Positions 1 to 9,463 are shown, numbered from the stretch's first letter. The stretch: 64,000 nucleotides of DNA from Treponema_I sp045599005 (GCA_045599005.1 JAZRVF010000010.1:1-64000), one strand, 5' to 3'. The notes: generated by a model not told the origin, from the letters alone. Numbers and translations: made by a program.

Positions 1-379
1 CAGCTGTGGGCGGACAGGCGCAGCAGAGGTTCTTGTCGCAAATTGCTTGTGCCACGCACAACTCAATTTTGCGACAAGGTTCCCTGCGGAGCCTGTCCTC
101 TTCACTTTCTATCCGGCATCTGACGCCCTCACCTGTGTCCAGCTGTGGGCGGACAGGCGCAGACGGAGTTCCTGACGCAGATCTGCTTGTGCCACGCACA
201 ACTCAGATCTGCGGCAGGGTTTTCGCCGGAGCCTGTCCTCTTCGCTTTCTATCCGGCATCTGACGCCCTCACCTGTGTCCAGCTGTGGGCGGACAGGCGC
301 AGCAGAGGTTCTTGTCGCAAATTGCTTGTGCCACGCACAACTCAATTTTGCGACAAGGTTCCCTGCGGAGCCTGTCCGC
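1..379. repeat. Tandem array of ~140-bp nested-hairpin units
   Basis: Three copies of one unit begin at 1, 140 and 280; the third is cut short near 379. Each unit holds nested inverted repeats. The outer arms are GGACAGGC and GCCTGTCC. The middle arms are CTTGTCGCAAA and TTTTGCGACAAG. The apical hairpin is TTGTGC-CAC-GCACAA. In unit 2 the middle arms become CCTGACGCAGATCTG and CAGATCTGCGGCAGG, so most changes on one arm are matched on the other. The array lies just past the 3' end of the MATE gene that ends at 405. Role unknown: it could be a transcription barrier, an mRNA-end structure or a REP/BIME-like element. The left edge may lie outside the window. I see no gene in this stretch. Confidence 0.85.
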
Positions 380-404
380 CCACAAACAAACTGCCAAATC
401 AGCG

Positions 405-1757
405 TCAGATCCGGATCTCCGTCCACTTGCCCGCCTTATACCGCACAATAGCCGCCGAAAAACGCGAAACCTGATCCGCAAGAACCCCAAGCCAGATACC
501 AGAAATTCCCCAGCCGAGAACATACCCGCAAACCCAGGAAACAGCCGTTCTGACCAATGTTACGCTTATTGTGGACGCCACAGCCGTGTACAGAGTGTCC
601 CCGGCTCCACGAAGACAGCCCATATAGACAACCTGAATGATCTGGAAAAGCCCTACCAGCATTACAATGCGCATTATGCTCACGCCGATCTCAACAATCT
701 CCTGCTCCGCAAAGAACATGTTCATCAGCGGGCGGGCACCGAAGTAATACAGAGCACAAAGACAGACCGCAATAGCGCCTCCGTAAGTCATACAGATACG
801 GCCATATTTCTTCGCAAGCTCCTTATCTCCTTCCCCAAGACTCCGACCGATCAGCGCAACAGCCGCAGCCTGAAGTCCGTCCCCGAAAGAAAAAGTCAGC
901 CCCATTATGTTCATTCCAACCTGATGAGCCGCCATCGCGTAGTTTCCCTGGTCAGCAGCCATCAGAGCAGTCAGCATAAACCCGATTCTCATAAGAATCT
1001 GTTCAAAGAATACACTGTATCCCAGTTTGACCACAGTTTTAAATGAATTCCATGCCGGTCTTATCTTATTTTCCACAACAAAAACAAAACTTACAAAACA
1101 ATCCCGTTTCATTATGGAAGCAAAACTCATTATGCTTGCAACCACTGTTCCCAGCACAGTTGCAATGGCCGCTCCGCGGATTCCCAGTGCGGGAAAACCC
1201 CAGTGACCTCCGATAAGAAGCCAGTTCATAAGAATATTCACAGAGTTTGATGTCAGGTTTGTAATCATGGTGATCCGTGTATTTCCGGCACCGCGCTGGG
1301 CAGAATTTATCCCCATCTGGATACAGTTGAAAATCATTCCACCCATTATGATCCTGAAGTATATTACAGCCGGCTCATGAGTTTCCGCTGTTGAACCGCA
1401 CCAGACCATCAGTCTGTCCGCAAAAACCACGCACAGAGCACCGATTGCAACAGACGCAAACAGAATGAATGTCAAAGCCGACACCATGATCCTGTTCGCT
1501 TCGTCTCTTTTCTGTTCACCTCGTCGTCTTGCAACCAGAGCAGAAACAGCAATGTTCACAGCAAAAAACAGAGAAAGTCCCATGAATTTCGGCTGAGTCG
1601 TAATGCCTACAGCTGCCACCGAATAAGCACCCAAAGAACTGACCATCAGGGAATCAACAAGTCCAGCAAATGCAGAAAAAAAGGATTCCACAATTGCCGG
1701 CCAGGCCATATTCAACGCATTTTTATATGGAGAAGAGGATAAATCTGAAGTTTTCAC
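405..1757 (-). CDS. MATE family multidrug/sodium efflux transporter
   Basis: Inner-membrane antiporter of the MATE family, which expels organic cations or other compounds using a Na+ or H+ gradient. The 450-residue length fits the family. The two-half pattern of twelve hydrophobic helices is visible, with family motifs such as the N-terminal stretch following MAWPAIVES and GNTRITMI near the middle. The start is a GTG without a Shine-Dalgarno sequence; a -10-like TAGAAT sits 7 nt upstream, so the mRNA may be leaderless. It is a single gene, followed by a hairpin array and preceded by a broken lipoprotein gene on the same strand. Substrate cannot be told. Two more MATE genes lie at 29669 and 33025, and they are only distantly alike. 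Confidence 0.9.
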   Translation of the reverse strand: MKTSDLSSSPYKNALNMAWPAIVESFFSAFAGLVDSLMVSSLGAYSVAAVGITTQPKFMGLSLFFAVNIAVSALVARRRGEQKRDEANRIMVSALTFILFASVAIGALCVVFADRLMVWCGSTAETHEPAVIYFRIIMGGMIFNCIQMGINSAQRGAGNTRITMITNLTSNSVNILMNWLLIGGHWGFPALGIRGAAIATVLGTVVASIMSFASIMKRDCFVSFVFVVENKIRPAWNSFKTVVKLGYSVFFEQILMRIGFMLTALMAADQGNYAMAAHQVGMNIMGLTFSFGDGLQAAAVALIGRSLGEGDKELAKKYGRICMTYGGAIAVCLCALYYFGARPLMNMFFAEQEIVEIGVSIMRIVMLVGLFQIIQVVYMGCLRGAGDTLYTAVASTISVTLVRTAVSWVCGYVLGWGISGIWLGVLADQVSRFSAAIVRYKAGKWTEIRI

Positions 1758-1764
1758 AACCGGG

Positions 1765-1792
1765 ATTCTATCAGAACAGCAGAAAAAGACAA
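1765..1792 (-). promoter_or_regulatory. Predicted promoter of MATE gene (leaderless)
   Basis: TTGTCT and TAGAAT are separated by 16 nt. The -10 box ends 7 nt before the GTG start codon at 1757, and no ribosome-binding site is present between them. Seen in sequence; transcription start is inferred. Confidence 0.45.
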
Positions 1793-1802
1793 AGGGATTT
1801 TT

Positions 1803-3132
1803 TTACGGCTGAATGTATGAGCGTACTACTCGGAATCCAGTAGAGGCACCACATCTCTTCGGTTCGCTGGTCCATTCATAAGGCATTGCATTACAGTAAA
1901 AATCAGGAACATTAAAGTAACCGCCGGGAAAAACACACTTCTCGTTTTCTGAAGGGCCATCGGGGTCTTTATCTGTCTTTTCCACTACCGTATAGCACCA
2001 TTCAGCAACATTACCACTCATATCAAACAATCCAAGACGGTTTGCATTTTTCAGAGCAACCTGATGAGGTCCGTAGCCCTCTTTGCCATTTGAAGGTTCT
2101 TCAGCAGAAGTTACTCCATTGTTGCATATATTGAATTTATACCAGCCCACTGAATCCAGACCGCAGTCAGCACCATTTTCGGGATTGGTTGATTTATCTG
2201 CTTCGCTATATACATAGTTCCACTCAGGATCGGAGGGATCTCCGCCCCTTGCGGCATATTCCCATTCGGCAGCAGTCGGCAGACGATAACCGTTCTTGCA
2301 GTAGTCCGCTGTTACCGCAGCACTAATGATGCGAACAAGTTTTCTATAGCTTTCATATTCTGTCTCGATGTTTCTGATGTCATAGACAGGCTCAAAACCT
2401 TCTTTCTGACTCAAAAGATTACAGAAGTAAACTGCATCAAACCAGGTGACGTTTTCAACAGGGCATTTTGAATCATCCTCACCACTCTTCAGTTTATACA
2501 GTTTCGGTTCAAAAGATGTCATACTCGGATCAGCAGAAATCCCTTCCTCATTAAGGAGATAATCTTCCATTACTGCCTTATACTGATTTTTGGTGATTTC
2601 TGTTTTTCCGATGTAAAAACTTTCTATCTCAACAGGTGTGTTATTTTTGAATGCTCCGCGGATATTATTAGCCGTACGGTACAGCCATTGACCAATACCA
2701 TTTCAAGAGGAAGCGGATTTTCTATAACGTTAATACAAACGGTGTCACTTCTGGTTTCTGCAGATACCATTTTGCCCCAGCGGTTAGTAACTGAATTTTT
2801 CACAATGCAGTAATACCAGTTTTCCCCTGAATTTTCTGTATCCGGACTGAAACTTTTTGATACAGCACCTTCAACAGGATTTCCTTTTCATCAGCTCCAG
2901 AGGCTTTGTACCATTGATAAGTCAGCGTTCCGTTGTCTTCTGTCTCTGCCTGAATGACAAGATTGACTGTGATGTTCTGAAATGCAGTTCTGTCCGGTTT
3001 GACCGGCTGCACAGTTATTATCGGGCTTTCTGCACTGGAAGACTTGTCAGGACCAAAGGGCAGACATCATCCTGCAAGAAGAATAAACGACAATTGAATA
3101 ACAAAAACCGTGTTTAACGTTTTGAATTTCAT
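1803..3132 (-). pseudogene. Broken lipoprotein with Ig-like and FGE-sulfatase (SUMF1) domains
   Basis: Read on the minus strand from ATG 3132, the gene starts with a lipoprotein signal peptide ending LLAG. It continues through an Ig-like segment (TYQWYKASG ... WYYCIVKN) and ends in a formylglycine-generating-enzyme-type domain with FYIGKTEIT, RLPTAAEWEYAARGG, GLFDMSGNVAEW and GFRVVRS. Three lesions interrupt it. An in-frame TGA at 3067-3069 replaces the expected lipobox Cys codon. One base is missing in the T-run at about 2885-2888 (an AAAA run in the gene sense). One more is missing near 2675. Correcting each single lesion restores family-like sequence. The intact 3' part (255 codons, 1803-2570) could only be made from an internal start. 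Treponemes carry many such lipoproteins, usually of unknown role. Either a true pseudogene or several sequencing errors. Confidence 0.8.
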
Positions 3133-3150
3133 ATATTTCTTCGAGAAACT

Positions 3151-3178
3151 AAAAAAAAAGCGGTCCGAAGACCGCTTT
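3151..3178 (-). terminator. Rho-independent terminator of the P-loop ATPase gene
   Basis: On the minus strand a perfect GCGGTC-TTCG-GACCGC hairpin is followed by a run of nine T. It begins 19 nt past the stop codon of the gene ending at 3197. Confidence 0.9.
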
Positions 3179-3196
3179 CATTTGTCAACCAAGGAC

Positions 3197-3877
3197 TTAT
3201 TTGTCAGAAATCAGCAGTGTTTTTGAATCCAACTTAAGAGTCACATTCTCAACAGGTGCGTCATGTGCTTTAAGCACTTTCATCTGGATTGTGTCAGCTT
3301 TCTGCTCAAGATTGATCACTGTGTTGATTTCTTTTGCAACGTCAGCACCAAAAGAAGCTTCAACAGAATCAGCATCAGAGTTGAAACTGAACCAGATGTT
3401 CATGTCTGCATCTTTTCCGTATGCTTTCAGTTCAGCAAGGTCAGCAGCTGTAACGCGGTTAACGTCGAGACCGTCAATAACCAGACATGCAGCAGCAATT
3501 CCACCTGCTTTAAGAGCAGCCAGTGCTTTAACAATAGATGCAGCAGATACAGCATCGGGGCTGAAGTTCAGAATAACACGTTTGCGAACCAGTTCGGCTT
3601 TAACATCTTCAGCATCAGCAAGATTCTTTTTCTTTGCCATTTCGTTGAAAATGTTCTCATACCAAGTGATCACGTAGTTTGAGTGCTGGTTGAAAGAAAC
3701 ATGTACAACAACCTTGTCCTGCAAAAGCATGTCAAGACCAAGCTGTACGAGTACTGAAGTTTTTCCCAAACCTTTTTTAGAAGTCAGTACACCGATTTCA
3801 CCGGCTTTAAGACCGCCGTTTACTGATTTTTCAATAGACCGAACGGGACTGCGTTCAATAAGTTCCTCTTTTACCAT
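3197..3877 (-). CDS. P-loop (RecA/KaiC-like) ATPase, unknown role
   Basis: A 226-residue soluble protein. The Walker A motif is TSKKGLGKTS at about residues 32-41 and a Walker B-like hydrophobic strand ends in ACLVIDGLD near residue 139. The layout is that of RecA/DnaB/KaiC-type ATPases, but neither a second KaiC domain nor DNA-binding loops are evident. The start has a strong AAGGAG site. It lies directly behind fusA on the same strand with a 9-nt gap and is followed by a terminator, so the two genes are probably co-transcribed. That suggests, but does not show, a link to translation. Exact function not recognised. Confidence 0.7.
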   Translation of the reverse strand: MVKEELIERSPVRSIEKSVNGGLKAGEIGVLTSKKGLGKTSVLVQLGLDMLLQDKVVVHVSFNQHSNYVITWYENIFNEMAKKKNLADAEDVKAELVRKRVILNFSPDAVSAASIVKALAALKAGGIAAACLVIDGLDVNRVTAADLAELKAYGKDADMNIWFSFNSDADSVEASFGADVAKEINTVINLEQKADTIQMKVLKAHDAPVENVTLKLDSKTLLISDK

Positions 3878-3886
3878 AGGTACTCC

Positions 3887-5980
3887 TTATTTGCCCTGAG
3901 CTTCTTTCCGTTTTCTTTCCTGGTACTCAGCAATGAGCTGTTCAGAAACAGAGTTCGGAACTTTTCCATATTTCTCGAATTCCATTGAGAATTCTGCTTT
4001 ACCCTGTGTATTTGAGCGGAGAACAGTTGAGAAACCGAACATTTCGCTCAGCGGTACTTCAGCTTCTACGCGAGAGAAGTTTCCTTCATCTGTTGAAGCA
4101 ACGATTACACCACGGCGCTGGTTGATGATACCGAAAATGTTACCCTGGAATTCTGTAGGACCTTCAATAGAAACCTTCATGATAGGCTCCATGATAACAG
4201 GTTTTGCTTTTGCATAGGCTTCACGGAAAGCACCCATTGAAGCAAGCTGGAATGCGATATCAGAAGAGTCAACAGGATGGAACTGACCATCATTGACTGT
4301 ACATTTTACACCGACAATCGGGAATCCGATGAGTGAACCCTTGAGCATAGAGGCTTTGAAACCTTTATCGCAAGAAGGAATGTATTCGTTAGGAATAGCA
4401 CCACCCTTGATTGCGTCAACGAACTCGTAGTCTTTGTCTGCCAGAGGTTCCATGAATCCTGCTACACGTCCATACTGACCGGAACCACCAGTCTGTTTCT
4501 TATGTGTGTAGTTGAAGTCTGCCTGCTGTGTAATTGTCTCGCGGTATGCTACCTGAGGAGCACCTGTCTCAACTTCACAGTTGTATTCACGGCGCATGCG
4601 CTCAACGTAAACATCCAGGTGAAGCTCACCCATACCTTTGATGATTGTCTCGTTTGATTCAGGATCAACATAGGTCTGGAATGTGGGGTCCTCTTTTGTA
4701 AAGCGGTTAAGAGCTTTTGCCATCTGGTCTGCAGATTTCTTGTCTTTAGGTTTGATTGACAGAGAGATAACCGGGTTAGGAACGAACATTGATGTCATTG
4801 CATAGTTCAGACCACCGCCACAGAATGTATCACCTGAAGCACAGTCAATACCGAACAGAGCAACTATATCACCAGGAACACCTTCGTTGATATCTTCCAT
4901 TGAAGCTGAGTTCATACGGACAAGACGACCGACCTTGAACTTTTTGCGTGCACGTGTATTGTACAGTTCCTCACCTTTCTTGATGGTTCCCTGATAGATA
5001 CGTACATATGTCAGCTGACCGTACTGACCGTCCTCAAGTTTGAAGCCCAGAGATACGGTAGGAGCGTTTTCCTCACAGGACAGCTCAACAGGAGCTTCGT
5101 TGTTGTCCAGATCAAGGGCAACGTTCTTAACTTCTGTAGGATCAGGCAGGAATTTAACAACACCATCCAGCAGAGGCTGGATACCTTTGTTTTTGTATGC
5201 TGAACCGCAGAATACAGGAACAAACTGCTCTGCAAGTGTACCTTTGCGGATCGCTGCATTGATAAGATCTTCTGAAGGTTCACCCTCAAGCATAGCTTCC
5301 ATCAGTTCATCACTGAACATTGAAGCGGCATCCAGCAGTTCCTCGCGGTACTGTTTTGCCTGCTCTGCCAGATGTGCAGGAATCTCTGCATAGCGGAGTT
5401 CTGTTCCACTGTCACCTTCAAAGTAAATTGCCTTCATTGCGATCAGGTCAACAACACCTTCAAGTTTGTCTTCCAGACCGATCGGGATTTCAACCATGTG
5501 GGCATTGAGGCTGAGCTTTTCGCGGAGCTGGTTGCATACACGGAAAGGATTTGCACCGGTGCGGTCACATTTGTTTACGAATGCAATGCGCGGAACGTGA
5601 TAACGTTTGAGCTGGCGGTCAACTGTGATTGACTGTGACTGAACACCACCAACAGAACAGAGAACGAGAATTGCGCCGTCAAGAACGCGCAGAGAACGTT
5701 CTACTTCAACAGTGAAGTCTACGTGACCGGGAGTGTCGATTACGTTGAAAGTGTAATCCTTCCACTTTACCTGGGTAGATGCTGACTGGATTGTAATACC
5801 GCGTTCGCGTTCCAGTTCCATGTTGTCCATAACAGCACCAACGCCATCTTTTCCACGAACCTCATGAATTGCGTGGATCTTGTCACAATAAAAAAGAATG
5901 CGTTCTGACAGGGTTGTCTTACCGGAGTCAATGTGGGCGCTGATACCGATATTTCTCATCTTCGAAATATCAAAGCTCAT
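3887..5980 (-). CDS. fusA: Elongation factor G (mitochondrial EF-G1-like type)
   Basis: Ribosomal translocase GTPase of 697 residues. The G1 motif is AHIDSGKTT, G3 is DTPGHVDF and G4 is NKCD. The switch-I region reads VRGKDGVGAVMD followed by ELERERGIT. The DSGKTT P-loop and KGKDGVGAVMD-type switch are hallmarks of mitochondrial EF-G1 and its spirochaete/planctomycete relatives (spdEFG1). In Borrelia the spdEFG1 homologue does translocation and a second EF-G does recycling (established). The ATG at 5980 is chosen because GAGAGG lies 8 nt upstream and the family begins here; an in-frame upstream start at 6028 has no support. It heads a two-gene unit with the ATPase at 3197. Confidence 0.97.
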   Translation of the reverse strand: MSFDISKMRNIGISAHIDSGKTTLSERILFYCDKIHAIHEVRGKDGVGAVMDNMELERERGITIQSASTQVKWKDYTFNVIDTPGHVDFTVEVERSLRVLDGAILVLCSVGGVQSQSITVDRQLKRYHVPRIAFVNKCDRTGANPFRVCNQLREKLSLNAHMVEIPIGLEDKLEGVVDLIAMKAIYFEGDSGTELRYAEIPAHLAEQAKQYREELLDAASMFSDELMEAMLEGEPSEDLINAAIRKGTLAEQFVPVFCGSAYKNKGIQPLLDGVVKFLPDPTEVKNVALDLDNNEAPVELSCEENAPTVSLGFKLEDGQYGQLTYVRIYQGTIKKGEELYNTRARKKFKVGRLVRMNSASMEDINEGVPGDIVALFGIDCASGDTFCGGGLNYAMTSMFVPNPVISLSIKPKDKKSADQMAKALNRFTKEDPTFQTYVDPESNETIIKGMGELHLDVYVERMRREYNCEVETGAPQVAYRETITQQADFNYTHKKQTGGSGQYGRVAGFMEPLADKDYEFVDAIKGGAIPNEYIPSCDKGFKASMLKGSLIGFPIVGVKCTVNDGQFHPVDSSDIAFQLASMGAFREAYAKAKPVIMEPIMKVSIEGPTEFQGNIFGIINQRRGVIVASTDEGNFSRVEAEVPLSEMFGFSTVLRSNTQGKAEFSMEFEKYGKVPNSVSEQLIAEYQERKRKEAQGK

Positions 5981-6105
5981 ATTATACCTCTCAAATATGA
6001 TTTTTGCAAAAATTGCAATGGTTTGCAAAGAATGTCAAGCCCTAGCAATATACCGCAATTACAGTTTTCATGCAAGTACCAGTACTATCCGCATCTGCAG
6101 GGAAA

Positions 6106-6699
6106 TCAGAGGTCTGTCCCGATGATCCTTTCAATCTCTTTCTGAACAGACTCCGCATCAGTAAACAGGATTCCGTGTATTCCCAGCCTTTCCGCCGCAG
6201 CAACATTTTCCGGACTGTCATCAATGAAAATCATTTTATCGAAAGATTCTGCCCCGGAATCATTCTCCAGTATGTGATAAAAAAATGAAGGCCGGGGTTT
6301 TACGCAATGGATCAGATTGGAGGCATAAACTGCGTCAAAAGGTTCATAATCACCATGTTCAATATGGGCCTGGTAATGGACATCTATAGTGTTGGTTCCG
6401 GCAACGACCCTGAATCCTGCCTTTTTGACACGAGAGATGAGCCGGGCCGTGTCTTCCCGTACTTCCGGAGTGAACAGTGTCTTCCAGTAATTCTGGGAAA
6501 CTGTGGTGCATTGAACCCGTTCACAATAAATCATCCAGAATTCCTCGCTGGAGATAAGCCCCCTTTCCATTGCTTCTATCAGACTTCCCTGCTGGTTCAG
6601 AGTCTCTCTCGAAATATTCAGCCGTTCACAGATCTGTGGAAAAATATCTGCTGATTTAAGGACAACACCACCGATATCAAAAACAAAAAGATAACTCAC
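6106..6699 (-). CDS. HAD-superfamily hydrolase (subfamily IA)
   Basis: Soluble phosphohydrolase of about 197 residues with the HAD motifs in order. Motif I is FDIGGVV, where the usual second Asp is Gly, so phosphatase chemistry may be altered. Motif II has AGTNT, motif III has KPRPSFF, and motif IV is IDDSPENVAAA. The four-helix cap lies between motifs I and II. The GTG start at 6699 is preferred because GGAGGG lies 4 nt upstream; a TTG at 6732 has no ribosome site. Substrate unknown; relatives include sugar-phosphate phosphatases and epoxide-hydrolase-like proteins. Confidence 0.85.
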   Translation of the reverse strand: MSYLFVFDIGGVVLKSADIFPQICERLNISRETLNQQGSLIEAMERGLISSEEFWMIYCERVQCTTVSQNYWKTLFTPEVREDTARLISRVKKAGFRVVAGTNTIDVHYQAHIEHGDYEPFDAVYASNLIHCVKPRPSFFYHILENDSGAESFDKMIFIDDSPENVAAAERLGIHGILFTDAESVQKEIERIIGTDL

Positions 6700-6838
6700 A
6701 ATCCCTCCGGAAGCCAGAAATTTCTGATTCAATTATGATTATACCAGCATAAGAAATAATCCGTCTGCATTTCTTTCTGCAAATAAGGATTTTTTTACAA
6801 ATACAAATGTTCCTCTCGTTTTTTTTAACATAATTGGA

Positions 6839-6844
6839 TATAAT
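6839..6844 (+). promoter_or_regulatory. -10 box of pyrE, predicted leaderless start
   Basis: A consensus TATAAT lies 7 nt before the ATG at 6852. No convincing -35 hexamer was found at 16-18 nt spacing. Confidence 0.45.
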
Positions 6845-6851
6845 GGAGTTT

Positions 6852-7547
6852 ATGGAACAATACAAAAGAGAATTCATCAATTTTATGATTGAGAGCAATG
6901 TACTCAAATTCGGACGTTTCACTCTGAAAAGCGGAAGAATCTCTCCCTTTTTCATGAATGCAGGTGCTTATGTCACAGGCAGTCAGCTCAGCCGTCTGGG
7001 TGAATACTACGCAAAGGCAATCCACGAAAATTTCGGAGACGATTTTGACGTGCTTTTCGGACCCGCATACAAAGGAATTCCGTTGAGCACAGCAACTGTG
7101 ATCGCATACAGCCGGCTTTACGGCAAAGAAATCCGTTACTGCTCCAACCGAAAGGAAGCAAAAGACCACGGAGAGACAGGCATTCTTCTCGGAAGCAGCC
7201 TCAAAGACGGTGACAGAGTCGTGATAATCGAGGACGTCACCACCTCAGGAAAATCCATTGAGGAGACATTTCCTATCCTGAAAGCACAGGGCAATGTTGA
7301 GATCAAAGGTCTGATGGTTTCTCTCAACCGCATGGAACGTGGCAAAGATGAGTCAGGTACAAAAAGCGCTCTTGACGAAATCACGGAACTGTACGGATTC
7401 CCTGCAAAGGCGATTGTCACCATGGCTGAAGTCGTGGAAGAACTTCACAACAAACCATGTGACGCAGCAGAAGGAAAAGTCATAATTGATGACATTATAA
7501 AGGAAGAAATTGATCTTTATTACAGCCAGTACGGTGTAAAGGCCTGA
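6852..7547 (+). CDS. pyrE: Orotate phosphoribosyltransferase
   Basis: Adds phosphoribose from PRPP to orotate, giving OMP, in de novo pyrimidine synthesis. The protein has 231 residues. The PRPP-binding motif is VVIIEDVTTSGKS and the substrate loop carries RKEAKDHGE; KFGRFTLKSGRISPFF and LFGPAYKGI are typical of the E. coli-type enzyme. The ATG at 6852 gives MEQYKREFINF, which lines up with the E. coli N-terminus MKPYQRQFIEF. ATG 6843 and TTG 6834 would add residues absent from the family, and 6843 overlaps the -10 box. It is followed 29 nt later by a chemoreceptor gene. Confidence 0.96.
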   Translation: MEQYKREFINFMIESNVLKFGRFTLKSGRISPFFMNAGAYVTGSQLSRLGEYYAKAIHENFGDDFDVLFGPAYKGIPLSTATVIAYSRLYGKEIRYCSNRKEAKDHGETGILLGSSLKDGDRVVIIEDVTTSGKSIEETFPILKAQGNVEIKGLMVSLNRMERGKDESGTKSALDEITELYGFPAKAIVTMAEVVEELHNKPCDAAEGKVIIDDIIKEEIDLYYSQYGVKA

Positions 7548-7576
7548 TCAATATCAAACAGGAGAACAAAGAGAAG

Positions 7577-9439
7577 ATGAAAACACTTAAGACTGAACTC
7601 CGTCTGTTTACAATGTGCATAGCAGTCGTGATTTCATTGGCACTCACAGTCAACAGCTTCCTCAACATGAAGAAACTTGTTGAGGAAAGTACTGCGCAGA
7701 TCCACCGGATAAGCATGGAATCTTACGACAACACGCTTAAAAATCAGGTAAAGACAACAATTGACGCCCTTACCACAATGAACAACCGTGTTCTCAGAGG
7801 CGAACTCCCGCTTCAGGCTGCACAGGCTGCAATGATCACAACGATAAAAGACATGCGCTATGGAGAGGACGGAAGCGGTTATTACTGGATTGACGATACG
7901 GACTATATTCTTGTTGCCCACCCTATTCTGCCACAGAATGAAGGACAGAACCGCTACAATCTTTCTGACCAGGATGGCGTAATGATCATCCAGACAATCA
8001 TGGATGTGGTTAAGAAGAACAAGGACGGCGGTTTCTCCGAATTCTCCTTCACAAAGGCAGACGGTGTGACAGTTGCTCCCAAACGCACATTCAGCCAGCT
8101 TTTTGAGCCCTGGGGATGGATCATCAGCACAGGTAACTACTATGACGACATTGAACAGCAGGTTCAGGCCCAGAGCCAGAGACTTCTGCAGAATGTAAAC
8201 ATCTCACTGGTCATCAACCTTGTGATTTTTGCTGTTTCACTTCTTGCCGCATTCCTCTGCGGTTTCGCATTCTCAAGAAGCGTATCAAAACCGGTTGCGA
8301 AATCTGTTGAGGCCCTTGAGAAAATGAACAATGGTGACCTGACACAGCGACTGGAACACACGGCAAAACAGCAGGAATTCTACCGCATGGAGAATGCCCT
8401 CAACTCCTTCTGTGAGTCACTTAACAAAGTCATTTCTTCTGTACGTCACAACATTGTCTCTCTTGATAACGTTGCCCTTCAGCTGGACAATCAGACTGAT
8501 ACAATCAACAAAGAGATCACCGGAATCATTTCCAATGTCGGAAACCTTGCGAAACAGGCCGGCGAGCAGAAGACAGGAACTGAGGAAACTGCACGCACAA
8601 TGAACCAGATGACTGAAACCGTTGCAGACCTGAGCCGCAAGATTGATGACCAGAGCAGAAACGTTACCCAGTCTTCTGCCTCAATCGAGGAGATGATCGC
8701 AAACATCAACTCAATCAGTGACAACGTGAACAAGTTCGGTGAAAGTTTCAAGACTCTTTCAGTCAATTCCGCACAAGGTAACAAACTGATTGCAAACGTT
8801 ATCCAGCTTGTAAAGACAGTCTCTGCCCAGTCAGAGAACCTGCTCAATGCGAACAAAGTCATTGCAAGTGTTGCAAGCCAGACAAACCTTCTTGCAATGA
8901 ACGCCGCAATCGAGGCAGCCCACGCAGGTGAAGCCGGAAAAGGTTTCGCAGTTGTTGCAGACGAAATCCGCAAGCTTTCAGAGAACACAACAAAACAGTC
9001 AAAGGACATTTCTTCAACACTGAAGGAAGTACTGAACGTAATCTCTCAGGTTACAAACGCTTCAAACGAGGCCGGAACAGTGTTTGCAAGCATTGTGGAT
9101 CAGATTGAGAATGACAATGCCATCATTTCTGAAATCCAGGCGTCAATGACAGAACAGAGTGAAGGTTCCGCCCAGATTCTTGAGGCACTGAACAATATCA
9201 ACAGCATCACAAACGAAATCCAGAAAGGTTCTGCGGAAATGGCAAACGATTCCGGTTCAGTGCAGAAACAGATCACCGTTCTTCAGGATTTCTCCGAGAC
9301 GCTGCAGTCAAGCACTGGCAGCATTGAGAATGCAACGCTGATCATCCAGCAGAGTATTGCTTCTCTTTCCGAGATGGCAGCAAAGAACCGCTCTTACGCA
9401 CAGACACTTTCTGAAGATACAGAGAAGTTCAAAGTATAA
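7577..9439 (+). CDS. Methyl-accepting chemotaxis protein with Cache sensor domain
   Basis: Membrane chemoreceptor of 620 residues. TM1 is at about 9-29. A periplasmic single-Cache-type domain follows, with the signature GSGYYWIDD and the segment beginning FEPWGWIISTGNYYDD. TM2 is at about 210-232, then HAMP and a long cytoplasmic coiled coil. The hairpin tip QTNLLAMNAAIEAAHAGEAGKGFAVVADEIRKL is the conserved CheA/CheW contact (shown here in pieces: SQTNLLAMNAAIEA and AGKGFAVVADEIRKL). No C-terminal CheR-binding pentapeptide is present; the chain ends EKFKV. The start has AGGAG upstream. Cache domains often bind amino or organic acids, but the ligand here is unknown. It would feed the CheA system at 56-61 kb. 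Confidence 0.95.
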   Translation: MKTLKTELRLFTMCIAVVISLALTVNSFLNMKKLVEESTAQIHRISMESYDNTLKNQVKTTIDALTTMNNRVLRGELPLQAAQAAMITTIKDMRYGEDGSGYYWIDDTDYILVAHPILPQNEGQNRYNLSDQDGVMIIQTIMDVVKKNKDGGFSEFSFTKADGVTVAPKRTFSQLFEPWGWIISTGNYYDDIEQQVQAQSQRLLQNVNISLVINLVIFAVSLLAAFLCGFAFSRSVSKPVAKSVEALEKMNNGDLTQRLEHTAKQQEFYRMENALNSFCESLNKVISSVRHNIVSLDNVALQLDNQTDTINKEITGIISNVGNLAKQAGEQKTGTEETARTMNQMTETVADLSRKIDDQSRNVTQSSASIEEMIANINSISDNVNKFGESFKTLSVNSAQGNKLIANVIQLVKTVSAQSENLLNANKVIASVASQTNLLAMNAAIEAAHAGEAGKGFAVVADEIRKLSENTTKQSKDISSTLKEVLNVISQVTNASNEAGTVFASIVDQIENDNAIISEIQASMTEQSEGSAQILEALNNINSITNEIQKGSAEMANDSGSVQKQITVLQDFSETLQSSTGSIENATLIIQQSIASLSEMAAKNRSYAQTLSEDTEKFKV

Positions 9440-9463
9440 TCAGATTTTTCTGACTGTCTGAAT

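Noticed and set aside
1..379. CRISPR array
   Set aside because: Units are ~140 bp, almost wholly alike, with no short repeats separated by unique spacers.
285..1046. A 253-codon open frame on the plus strand
   Set aside because: It runs through the hairpin array and then antisense to the MATE gene; its translation has no family-like features.
3067..3069. TGA read as selenocysteine in the lipobox
   Set aside because: No SECIS-like hairpin was seen, two further frameshifts follow, and a lipobox needs Cys; a nonsense mutation is simpler.
3201..3677. A plus-strand open frame of 158 codons
   Set aside because: It mirrors the P-loop ATPase gene, which has a ribosome site, Walker motif and terminator.
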